Of a DNA stretch of 64,000 bases, positions 47,801 to 57,261 are shown in pieces. The position numbers and the translations under genes are program-made. The first letter of the stretch is position 1; every line of letters begins with the position of its first letter. The stretch spans positions 27,103,003 through 27,167,002 of the forward strand of contig JAJEKV010000006.1 of the NCBI GenBank assembly GCA_021234155.1. Direction: 5' to 3'. The DNA is from Isoetes taiwanensis (lineage: Eukaryota; Streptophyta; Lycopodiopsida; Isoetales; Isoetaceae). The notes beneath the pieces were generated by a model that did not search any database, had not been told where the DNA came from, and was given only the letters and a program-made list of their open reading frames with translations.

Positions 47801-49980
47801 TGACATAGTTTAGAATTTGTTTAACTCTTGATTATGCAGGATAACCACGAGATTGAAATGATTGATTCAGTTGACAAACTACAATTGACAAAGGATAAGC
47901 CGATGGATGTAGACGCAATCAGGAAAATCAATAATGCCGTTGCAATTCCGGTGATTAGAAGTAAGACGTAAGTATATAATTTCTCTACTAATTCTTTATT
48001 TTTTTTATTTTTTATTATTGATTGATTTTTATTTCTTTCTTTTATGACTTTTATAGGGTGTCTCCACATGCACGCACAGAGCTCGGGTACCGTGACATCC
48101 ATATAAATCTAATAAAAAATTTTGTGGATTTTACGGTTCCTGTGAAAAAGAAGGTGAAGACTGTGCTTAGATCCAACAAGAAGCAAAAAGTGGTGGCCAA
48201 TGACGATCACGAGGGATTATACTTGTCTGTGCAGGTGAATAATTTCTTTCTAAAAGGGGTCGTGAGGAAGAAAGGAGCATTGACCTTGTTTGTTCATTCT
48301 GCAGTTAGAGGGAGATACTGATCCAGAAGGGATGGAGCTAAAATACGAAGGTGACGGTGAGACTTCTGAGACGATTGCGGACAGGTATGAAACGAAAGTG
48401 ATGAGTCAAGATGAGAATGTTAATAACATTGTGATTATTGACATATTGACAGGTTTGACATCAAAGTAATGGTTGTCGACAAACGAATTGAAGACAACAA
48501 TAATGTTGTGACAGTGGCATACGTGGAATGCAAAAAGGTATGAAAGCTTAGAATTCTTATACGACTGGAACCTTCTAATTAATGTAATAATTATGAAAGT
48601 TTCTATACATTGACAATGTTTTTTAAACATTACAATAATTTTGTATTTAAGATAAGTACCTAATAACTATAATAATTATTTAAAATTCAGGTAGTTAGTT
48701 CTGGGTGCTAGGACATGCCAAATTTCACTTGATAACTAACAAGGAATTAAATGCAGGACGATGACGCATTACCAGGTTCAATCGCCCAAGCAGCGAGCTA
48801 TGCGAGAAATGCAGTCTTCCAGAACATGCAAAAAGGAAGATACTCCCCAATATATCTTGAAGGTTTTTCAAAAACCAAATGGAAATATGGGATGTTGATT
48901 CCTTTTGGGATGGTGAACCTGAAAGATGGAGAAGTGGAGTCGTTTGAGTCAATCTAGTAAGTTATCATACACTCCTCTTTTTTTGAAAATATTTTTAAAT
49001 AGCTTTTTTTCTTTCGAGAATATTTTGGAATAAATGTGAGACTTGAATGAACCTTGATTCTGTGATGGTTCAAACTAGGTTAACATATTTGCTATCTATT
49101 TCCTAAACTACTTTACTTCATTCAATACTGTTAATGTACTGTTAATTCGTTAATTCTTTTATTGTAGTAAGGAAGACCGCTAATTGGTTAATTCTTTTAT
49201 TATAGTGAGCAAGACAGCGAGGAGACACTAACTCAAGCATTACGAGCTGCAACAACGAAGTTATACAGAGCCTATCCCGAAAATAAAAAATATCCCGATG
49301 GCGTATACTTGTCTGGTGTGCTCTACATGGACCCAAAGGTATCTTTTTTTTGTCATATTTTTAGTATTTTAAGCTTAGGGTTTAAACATGTTCAATAAAT
49401 ACTTTATAGAGGCGAAAAACTTGCGCTTTCTTAAAAGCGTCGTTTAATGTTAGCCTAATTGTGGAAAATTAAATAGAGAATTGTATTTAGTGCTTTTCGA
49501 AAAATAGGGCGCGTTATTATGGTTAGGGGTTATTATGTTGAGGGGGTCTAACAGTTATGTTTAGTTTCGTTTTGTTTTTTTTTTGCGTTCTTACGAGCTT
49601 CAATTTAAAAAAAAAAATAGGAGTATTACCTACCTCTTCAGAATGGCGAGAAGGCTGACGCATTGTTTAATCAAACGTGGCTGCATATAATTGCAGGAAA
49701 ACAGGCATGTCACTGGACCGTGCAAGATGTGGAAGCTCGTTCCGCTGTAAGAAATAATAATTATCAAGAGACTTACCATTTATATTTGCAAGACAGTAAG
49801 TGCAGGAACTTCAAACCAACCCATGTTAATTATTTTTAATAGTTTTAGGTTTTCAAAAGATGCATTTTACTAAAATAGTCATTATCGTTACCTAAACTGA
49901 AATGTTAATTTGTAGTAGAGATAACCAGATGTGTACCTTAAATGCTAAACTCTTGGTAGTTTTCTATTTGCAGTGGCTGA
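44878..49980 (+). CDS. Unrecognised ten-exon gene with PD-(D/E)XK nuclease-like motifs (copy 3)
   Basis: Exons: 44878-45076, 45333-45526, 47840-47967, 48057-48234, 48305-48384, 48453-48537, 48757-48956, 49206-49338, 49697-49746, 49974-49980. All nine introns are GT-AG and all phases agree, giving 1,254 nt (417 codons plus TGA). The only in-frame stop is TAG at 44980-44982; starting at the ATG 45022-45024 gives 369 uninterrupted residues. Residues 9-62 are Lys-rich, possibly a nuclear signal. The centre is mixed alpha/beta. D269 (or D262), E285-C-K287 and Q299-AAS-Y303 match the D...ExK...QxxxY pattern of PD-(D/E)XK (RecB-like) nucleases, which cut DNA using Mg2+. I do not recognise the family, and the nuclease idea rests on motifs only. 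Intron 2 holds an antisense LINE. The start codon is the least certain part. Confidence 0.65.
45557..47720 (-). mobile_element. LINE (L1-type), copy 3, in intron 2 of the nuclease-like gene
   Basis: The poly-T run at 45557-45574 is the poly-A tail of a minus-strand element. RT frame 47577-46762: EEWRPIALTNTTYKLMSKLL, LKLDFKRAFDTVRWDSV, RKGVRQGCPLAPYIFIL and the catalytic FADDTFIF. The next frame (46745-46092) continues the connection domain. The last (46176-45673) holds the C-terminal zinc-finger-like domain with MFMWLTWRSGLATK and CPLECGNVEEIGHMFFCP. Frames are separated by a few shifts. An internal deletion of about 425 bp removes the part before RT. No clear target-site duplication was seen. 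It is antisense to the host gene and shared by all copies, so it predates the triplication. Confidence 0.9.
46762..47577 (-). pseudogene. LINE reverse transcriptase frame (copy 3)
   Basis: This 271-codon frame covers RT motifs 0 to 5, including the palm Asp in LKLDFKRAF, RQGCPLAP and FADD. In the family the enzyme copies its own RNA at a nicked target (target-primed reverse transcription). The upstream endonuclease is missing and the frame ends shortly after KGYPWQWEL, where the neighbouring frame takes over, so it is not functional alone. Confidence 0.85.
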
Positions 49981-50153
49981 ACAACGTAATATGAGCTAGA
50001 ACGAGACTCATAGTTCGTGGCACCATTTCTTCCATTTGTTTGACAAATGACTGTGCTAACTTTTGGGTTGCCTGAAGGGGCAAACCCTTGCAACCGCAGG
50101 TCATTTAATGTACACAATATTGATAAACTAATGATTTTAATTTTATGCCCTTA

Positions 50154-50339
50154 TGTAGACATTGTAATGTATCATGGTGGAAGAAAGCTACCAAGACGAG
50201 TGGCAAGCTCTAAGAAAACAGACTAACTAGAGATGGGCGTGACTATGGCTTATATAGAGAATGCCATGTCAGCAACAGGCGTGCAGTGTGCCAGGTCAGC
50301 AGTGGATGTCATCATACACGTCAGCATATAGATCTAACA
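50154..50339 (-). repeat. Complete 3' LTR (186 bp)
   Basis: Read on the minus strand it starts TGTTAGATCTATATGC and ends CAATGTCTACA. The flanking base word on the outer side is CCTTA; the partner duplication is lost at the other end. It contains CTATATAAGCC (minus strand), a TATA-like promoter word. Confidence 0.85.
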
Positions 50340-51806
50340 CCCCTCCTGATGACGAACACTGCTGCAAACTCAAAACAAACACATATAGAAGACTCCAGCA
50401 TATGGAGTAGACTCATCCAGAGAAGTAACCATGGCTGCCATGATATATTGGTCTTAAACATTATTTTTCTGCCCCTGTACCATTCCCTTCGTTTGCCCTC
50501 TAATGCTGTTGAGAAGTACATGCCATTGCTTGAGCACTTAGATTTAATAAACCGAAACTGCCCTCTTAAGACTTCTGCATGCAAATCAGGATGGAACAGC
50601 AGAGGAAATTGCAGACTACCATAAACTTGCATATCATCAAGTATATCATGGTTTGATCCTCCTGTTTTCATGCACCCATCTAAACCTGTAACATGCTCTG
50701 TACACTTGGAGACTGTTAATAAGACATGTCCATTTTCATGTAAACAAGTGTAGTGAACTGCTAGGGAAATTCTGAAACATGCTTCATCCTCATAGGAATA
50801 AAAACCCAAACAAATGGGACTGTTATCTTCTTCAGGTTTAGCATGTGGGCATGCAAATCTTCCATGAAAATCGACACAAACAGCATAAGATAGCTGCATG
50901 TCAGATTTACTAACCATAGCAAATATAGATGATGAATCAGAAAACTCTTCATGTACATCTATCCAAGGAAATTCTGACACGGACTCCTCGAAATCATACT
51001 CCAAGCTCCCAAATGCAAATGATTCCTTCCTCAGATCCATAGAAGTAAGTTGCAGCTGGTCATCCATTAAAGAAAACCATTCGAAACTTTGATACATATG
51101 TTCATAACATTCTTCAGCTGATGTTACATGTGTACATTCAAGAAACTGACTGTCTATCTGCTGAATGGCATCCTGTGATGCTTTCTCTATTATATGACTT
51201 AAATCTAAGTCTTCTAGCCCTTGCCAAATGTGATACTTGCTGTCATTTCTGGCTTCATAAAGCTGGAAGCCCTTAGCTATACAGAACCTATCTGTCATAA
51301 CATTTGCATGCATCCAAGGTAACTCCTGAACCATGTCTTCTACTTTATGCTGCAAGTCAAGATTATATGCTGCAATCTCATTCCTAAAACTATCAATTGA
51401 ATGTGAAATAACATCTTCTGGAACTTCTGGAACAGGGAGAGAGAATATCATGTAATATCTCAGAGTTGTCATCAAAGAAACCCTGCTCAAATTTAGCTTG
51501 TAAGCAATCCCATAATTCCTTTGAAGTAGAAAAATCATCCAATACCCAGAGATGTACTTCCTGATCAATGTGAGATTGGATGAGTTCCAAGATATTTTGG
51601 TCTTTTAAATCAAATGTTAGTTGATCTTGTGTCTCTGATCTTGTGCATTGTCCACTAACAATTTCCCACTTACCATTATCTTGAAGAAACTGCGTCATGT
51701 TTATCTTCCACTGTGGATAATTGTCATGAGACAAGGATTCAAAACCAGAACTTGACAACAATAACATCTGGAAATAATCCTGGCTAGGAGAATAGCTAAA
51801 ATCCAT
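50321..51806 (-). pseudogene. gag: Copia gag-like protein with unusual Cys/His-rich C-terminus, one frameshift
   Basis: The frame opens at ATG 51806-51804 (MDFSYSPSQDYFQ). It shows the copia gag (UBN2-type) pattern: SLSHDNYPQWKINMTQFLQD, then VLDDFSTSKELWDCLQAKFE. A single-base shift in a CTCTCT run (about 51436-51447) moves the frame, after which 1.1 kb stays open to 50321. Together this is about 495 codons. No CX2CX4HX4C knuckle is seen. Instead residues encoded at about 50900-50690 form a Cys/His-rich stretch (CVDFHGRFACPHAKPE, YTCLHENGHVLL, SKCTEHV). Loss of the knuckle with gain of another Cys/His-rich segment is odd. The frameshift may be recent or a sequencing slip. Copies 1 and 2 of the triplication hold only the last third. 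Confidence 0.7.
50340..50350 (-). other. Polypurine tract of the gag-only element
   Basis: Minus strand AGGAGGGG immediately precedes the TG start of the 3' LTR. The gag-like frame runs through it (R-R-G) and stops 19 nt inside the LTR. Confidence 0.75.
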
Positions 51807-52103
51807 ACTGAAATATCAGCTAAGTCTCTCTGATACTTTGCAAAACCCCTCCTGACTGATAATTCCCTCTAGAATGGGAAGAATCCTGTAAGTAAATCCG
51901 GACTGGACTCCCAATTCCGCTGCACCAATAGAACCACCAGATCTACAAATCTGAGGCTTTACCAGATAAAGAAAACGGCCTGAATGTTAGAAAGATTTGA
52001 AGAGCATGCGACTCAAGCCTGAAATCTCGAAAGAAGCTTTGTAAACTTTCAGCAAGAAGCACTCAATCCTCACAAAATTTTATCGATGCTAACTCCCAGC
52101 CAT

Positions 52104-52121
52104 GCCTGAGCTCTGATACCA
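52104..52121 (-). promoter_or_regulatory. Primer-binding site, initiator tRNA-Met
   Basis: Minus strand TGGTATCAGAGCTCAGGC abuts the LTR end directly. It is the canonical plant copia priming site. Confidence 0.9.
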
Positions 52122-52231
52122 TGTAGACATTGTAATGTATCATGGTGGAAGAAAGCTACCAAGACGAGTGCCAAGCTCTAAGAAAACAGACTAACTAGAG
52201 ATGGGCGTGACTATGGCTTATATAGAGAATG
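52122..52231 (-). repeat. Truncated 5' LTR (110 of 186 bp)
   Basis: Matches 50154-50263 with one mismatch (GTGCCAAGC against GTGGCAAGC) and stops after GAGAATG. Confidence 0.85.
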
Positions 52232-52595
52232 TTGCTTTGAGATTATTGTGGTCAATCCCGCAATGGAAGCGAATATGTCTTGTTGCTGGAGGGTAGTGGT
52301 AGAGGATGAGCAACACCCTCTCCTAGATTGCCCAAACTTCGTGGAATTACGAGTTGAATTTGGTATTCATGCAACATCCTTCTCAGAATTTTTTATGATG
52401 GAACCATCAAAGCTTGGAGACTACCTCCAGGCAACCGTAGACAATTTACCATTGATCTTATTAAGTTTGTGGTTGAACTATTTGTACTGTTTGTGGTTGA
52501 ACTATTTGTACTATTTTGTCGCCTTATGGGCCTGAGGGTCTTGAAAAAGGCGTGACCTGTGACCTCTCAATCAATCAATCGATCAATCAATGTCA
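52232..52595 (+). mobile_element. LINE 3' fragment with (TCAA)n tail
   Basis: The 52248-52535 frame contains EDEQHPLLDCPNFVELRVEF, the C-terminal His/Cys motif of many non-LTR RT proteins (C..C...H.LL.CP.F..LR). It is followed by TTGAAAAAGGCGTGACCTGT and a CAATCAATCAATCGATCAAT tail at about 52567-52591, typical of LINEs ending in short tandem repeats rather than poly-A. It is severely 5'-truncated. It begins exactly where homology to the 5' LTR of the gag-only element ends, so its arrival probably removed the rest of that LTR. Confidence 0.65.
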
Positions 52596-53157
52596 TCTCC
52601 ATAGAGCAATAGTTGTATGATAATCCCTTGTAAAATTACCCATCTGTACAATTTTGCTTGAGCAACTTCTCTAACTCATCTATGCAAAATCCCAAGCAAC
52701 CGGGTAGTCTTCACTAAATCATGAAGGAATTGGATTCTCCACAGAGTATCCAAATGTTTCGCTATATGCTTGGTGTGCTGCAACCATACCTCTGACTTAT
52801 AGGAAAACTACTTATATCCCCACTGATCAAACCTTACAAATGTATAACAACTTATTGTGGACACTCATGGCATTGGGAATCCTTGGAGGAAGGGGAATTA
52901 TCCAAACTTCTTCCACGTTTTTTAAGTATTATGGCCAACTAAGTCTGTTACTAAACCTTTTTTGATGCAGAGGGATTGTTACTTCATGGATGAATCTTGC
53001 GATAGGCTTTCCTAAACTTAAGACCTTGAAGCAATTGACTTCTAGTTTGTTTTTTCGACTTAAATTGGCTTGTTTTTATACTAATACTTTGTTTATAGGA
53101 CCTGATACATATTTCTCTCGATATCGTTATGTGATTCAATCTTATGGATGACTTTAG
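52596..53157. other. No feature recognised; directly upstream of the first dynein exon
   Basis: AT-rich sequence without coding signal. It ends in an acceptor-like ...GGATGACTTTAG at 53157. I searched here for the preceding dynein exons (AAA3 end) and found none. Confidence 0.5.
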
Positions 53158-53444
53158 GTACAAGACCCTTCCAAATTAACACAGCTCTTCAAAGATTATC
53201 TGGAGGACTATAATATGAGTACAACCAACATCATGAGACTCGTATTCTTCAAAGATGCATTTGAACATGTTTCTCGAATTTGTCGTATATGCCATGCTTG
53301 TGGGAGTTGGAGGATCAGGAAAGCAAAGCCTCACACGATTTGCCGCATTTCTTTCAGAATATAAATGCTTTCAAATAGAGCTAAAAAGAGGCTATAATCT
53401 GAATGACTTTAGAGAAGATTTGAAGAAATTATACAAGATTGCAG

Positions 53445-54273
53445 GTAACTTCATTTCTCCACCAATCAAATGCATTGAAATGTTCTAATAGTTATAATTT
53501 ATAGCAAGAAATGATGGTTCTAGCTAGCCTTTTCATATTTTTATACCTAATTTGGATCGTCTCAATGTGTTGGTAGCCTTTAATGGTAATTTTACTTTAG
53601 TACTTATAAGCATGTCCAGATCTATACTAAGACATACTACTTTAGCACCTAGCTTTAGTGTTGAAATGGGCACATTGTAACCCCATTAAGAACTTAAAGC
53701 ACCCAGTTATGGTCTGTAATCAACGTGAGTAGTTTGTCTACTAAGGGAAGTTGTTGGTAAGGGGTTCAATATGACTTATCTGCTACCAAAGGAGGAGGTC
53801 CTCACCAATCCTAGCATGGCATCAAAAGGGACCAGTATGACTTATCTTGATACAAAGTGCAATCTCACGGCTTATTTGCAAGAACAATCATTAGGAATTA
53901 AAGGAATTAAAATGCAATACCACCCCTTAAGGGCAAAGCTCACCACCCAACTGGGCTGTCTTGAGCAAGAGAAACTCCGAGAAAGACTGAATTTTGGAAT
54001 AAGGAAAGGCCTAAGGGAAAAACCAATTGAGCCACTAGAGAAGGAAAGGCTAAGAGTGGGTAATCCGAAATACTCTAGCAATAGCACAAATTCATGAAGT
54101 AGGTCTAGAGGACAAATTCATGGATTAGGCTTAGAACTATTTGTGTGAATAACTAATGGACTCTTGGTTGCTTTGCCTTTGTCACAATGCTCAACCTTAG
54201 CTTATTCTTGTCCTTAGATTGTATAGTACAAAAATATTCAGTTATTAATCTCTATTGTCGCTTTGTTTCATAG
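53445..54273. other. Dynein intron 1; an open stretch without support as a gene
   Basis: The intron contains a 108-codon + strand frame at 53771-54097 with no recognisable motif and no splice context. It is treated as intronic. Confidence 0.6.
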
Positions 54274-56697
54274 GTGTTGAGGGGACTCCTGTCGTCTTTC
54301 TGTTCACCGACACACAGATTGTGTCCGAGGGTTTCATTGAAGATATCAATAATTTGCTGAATTCTGGAGAAGTGCCTGGCCTTTATGCTTCTGATGAAAA
54401 AGATAGAATAGGAGCAGATATGAGGGAGTATGTTAACAAGCTAGGTCTTCCGGAAACAAAGGATGTCTTATATTCATCATTTATCAACAGAAGCAGGGAC
54501 AATTTGCATGTTGTATTGTGTATGAGCCCCATTGGAGATGCTTTCAGAGCTAGATGCCGTCAGTTTCCTTCTTTAATCAATTGCTGTACCATAGATTGGT
54601 TCGATGAATGGCCCAAAGAAGCGTTGCTATCTGTTAGCAACCATTTCTTGGATCCTGTTGACCTTGCTACTGATGAGGTGCAACATTACAAAGTCCTTAA
54701 AATGTTATATAGTTGTAACAGGGCACGGTGTATTTCTGCCTGCAAGCCTGGTGGCTGGATGTCACGACACTAATTACAGTCCATGTTACGATTAGAAAGC
54801 CCATACACTTTAGAATGGAAATGCTCAAGTTTCCAGACAACTTGGTTCATTTTGGTTCCGTTAATGCAATTGCCCATCTCTGAACTTAAGAAAAAGAGGA
54901 AAGAATGTTCCTCATGCCAAGGTCTTTCATAATGCCTACAGGCTATGGTAATTTCTCTTTTCTTTTGAAGCCCCAGCAGTATCATTAAATGTTACGTTGG
55001 CATCCTTCTTTTAGCTGCTGACTTTACACTCTGCATCCTTCTTTTAGCTGCAGTAACAGTTTCATTATCCAGCCCACATTTCCTTTTTTATCTTATAATG
55101 GTTTGAAGTAATTACTGTAAAGCAGCGTGTTTTACATCGTATCTTGGTAGATTTTGACTAGATTTTGTTACCAGATCAAGAAAAAGCTTGCACAAATTTG
55201 TGTTGAAATACATATTTCAGTCTCAGAAACGGCAGACAAATTCTATCAAGAGTTGCGTCGAAAGTATTACATCACACCTAAGTCTTACCTTGATTGTGTC
55301 AATCTTTACATTCAATTGGCTGCCAAGCGTGAGGAGTCATATACTGCCCAAGATAGGTTCTTGAACGGTCTCAACAAACTCAAAGAAACGAACGAACTTA
55401 TTGCTGGGATGAAGGTATGCCACCTGAAGCTCTTTAACTTTATTGAGAATGAATGATGATAATAAGGATCCAGGATGTCTAGATTGAGCGAGTAAGTTTA
55501 TCGTGCAAACAAGTCGAGGCATTTTTTCGAAACCTATGCTAGCTATAGGCCAGATTTTTCAATGCATGTGGATCTGTATCCAGTTTCTACGAGGCCTGCA
55601 ATGATGTGTTAGAAAGAGTTCAGCATAAAGTTTTGGATGTCCACTTGAAAAATAGCTATCTAAACTATGATGATGTCACATACGTGACTACATATCAAAA
55701 TTTCTCTCATTGATACATTAAGAATGCAGGGTGTTTGTTAAAATAAACAATCACAGGGAGGAGATTTAAGATGCATCAAAGTCATATGACTACCTGTTTT
55801 AATTGAAAGAATTAAATGAACCATTCCGATTTCTCTTTTACCTTTGTCGCCTAAAAGAACCAAACTGAAAATCATAAGATCGCGAGTGAATTATATATTT
55901 GAACTATTTGCACATGTTGCAGATTGATCTTGGGAAACTGCAACCAATTCTTGCTGAAAAAGCAGAGATAACAAACAAACTTCTTGTCCAAGTAGCTAAG
56001 GATCAAGAAAACGCAGAGAAGGTCATACATACCTTACCTAAAATTTAAACCTGTTTAATATGTAATATCAAAGTATTTATTTTTTTCAAAATTGCTTACT
56101 GCTTATTGGAAACTTTCCCATTTCCAGGTCAAGCAAGTAGTCGAAAAAGAAACTGCAGATGTCAATGAGCAGGCTGCTGCTACTCAATTAATCAAGAATG
56201 ATGCTCAGAAAGATCTTGACGCTGCTTTGCCTGCACTTAATGCTGTTATTCACTATGGAAGCTGTGTGTGCGCTGCTTGGAGAGAAGCCCGACTGGGACA
56301 CTTCAAAGAAGGTACCCCTTCTATTCTAATTGTCTTCTATTTGCATAGAATGAGACTGAGTGATACTGCATGTTATATTCCAAGTATTTGATGTTTTCGT
56401 TTCAAATTATATATTCCTCTGGCGAAGCTATTTGCCATCTCATTTTCATGCTGTTTCGTATATGCTTTAAGACAATCTTATCATCTCCATATTAAATATG
56501 GCTTTTGGAGGAGCAGTTTAGTTAGAACAATAGGCTTACCACGTCCAATCTATGTCCTATGTTAGAGGGATGATGTCATCATCAAATGACGTATAATTTT
56601 TATTATATTATGTCAACTGAAGTGCACATGGGGATTCTCTACTCTTTATCTTAAGTGCAGTCTAAGCTAGTGATTTCCACCAGAATTTAAAAAAAGA

Positions 56698-56722
56698 GTT
56701 TTTTTTTTTTTTTTTTTTTTTG
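56698..56722. repeat. Poly-T run in a dynein intron
   Basis: About 22 consecutive T after AAAAAAAGAG. It may mark the 3' end of a minus-strand retroposon, but no body with LINE or SINE motifs was recognised. Confidence 0.6.
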
Positions 56723-56985
56723 TCTAATCTGGAAGTTTTACATTCATGTGCATATATTCTAGATCTGTGCATGCTTCTTGAGCATGTGATGGACGTATAA
56801 TGCCACTTTGTCCACCTAGTTAGGAAGCATAATTTGCAAAATTCCATTTGCGTTCTGCTTGAATTACTCTGCAAAGTGAGAAAGAATCTGGTTACATGTG
56901 AACCGTCAAATTGTTCTAGGGCAATTTGGAATAGGGGACAAAATGCACTTGGAAGGCAAATTCTCTGAGATTTGCTCTGATACCA

Positions 56986-57261
56986 TGAGAGATTATGGTA
57001 TGAAGGTTGAGAACAAGGAAAAGCGAAAAAGGAAATGCACTATATTCTTACAAGATACTCATTAACTAGCTGGACGAAATTGGACCAAGGAAGCTATGAA
57101 ATTGGAGCTTCACATATATGCACTTAATAATATTATGATAAGAAGGTTCCATTAACCAAAACAACCAAACGCCTAAGGCTAAGAAGCTAATATTAAAGTG
57201 ATTGGCTCTTTCAGCTGGTTTGGCATAGATTTTTTTATATTTAATGTGTAGCTGAACAACA
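56986..57261 (-). mobile_element. Copia-like LTR remnant with primer-binding site in a dynein intron
   Basis: On the minus strand the segment runs from TGTTGTTCAGCTACAC to ...CATAATCTCTCA and is followed directly by TGGTATCAGAGC (56985-56974), the tRNA-iMet priming site. That is the signature of a 5' LTR plus the start of an internal region. No gag or partner LTR follows on the left, so the element is truncated. Confidence 0.6.

Larger units (their letters stand above)
24153..50974. repeat. Tandem triplication of an 8.2-9.3 kb unit
   Basis: Three direct copies run 24153-33486, 33487-42767 and 42768-50974. Landmarks recur in the same order: the AATTCCATGGCCC start, MITE, minisatellites, gene exons, antisense LINE, and 3' end of the gag-only LTR element. 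Each join reads ...CTATCCAAGGAAATT then CCATGGCCC. The left outer flank is GATGTGGGAAATTCCATGG and the right outer flank is CTATCCAAGGAAATTCTGAC. The ancestral breakpoints therefore shared the 8-bp word GGAAATTC. Confidence 0.95.
42768..50974. repeat. Triplication copy 3 (8.2 kb), cleanest sequence
   Basis: The only copy in which the ten-exon gene and most of the LINE frames read through. It lacks about 425 bp inside the LINE (junction near 47617) and about 690 bp of AT-rich intron (junction near 47720) relative to copies 1 and 2. Its right end continues uninterrupted into the gag-like gene, so it holds the original right flank. Confidence 0.9.
50154..52231 (-). mobile_element. Gag-only, non-autonomous copia-like LTR element (TR-GAG-like)
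   Basis: Minus-strand order: 5' LTR remnant (52231-52122), primer-binding site (52121-52104), gag-like gene (51806-50321), polypurine tract (50340-50350), 3' LTR (50339-50154). The LTR has TG...CA ends and is 186 bp where complete. The two LTRs agree at 109 of 110 comparable positions, so insertion was recent. There is no protease, integrase or RT between them, so movement must have relied on enzymes from another element. This organisation matches terminal-repeat elements with a GAG domain described in plants (family knowledge). The upstream 76 bp of the 5' LTR are lost at 52231, where a LINE fragment begins. Confidence 0.85.

Noticed and set aside
50321-51806. Two separate genes (50321-51568 and 51393-51806)
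   Set aside because: Their texts are consecutive parts of one gag-like protein joined at a CTCTCT slip.
53771-54097. 108-codon frame in dynein intron 1
   Set aside because: No motif, no splice context, and the flanking dynein exons join across it.
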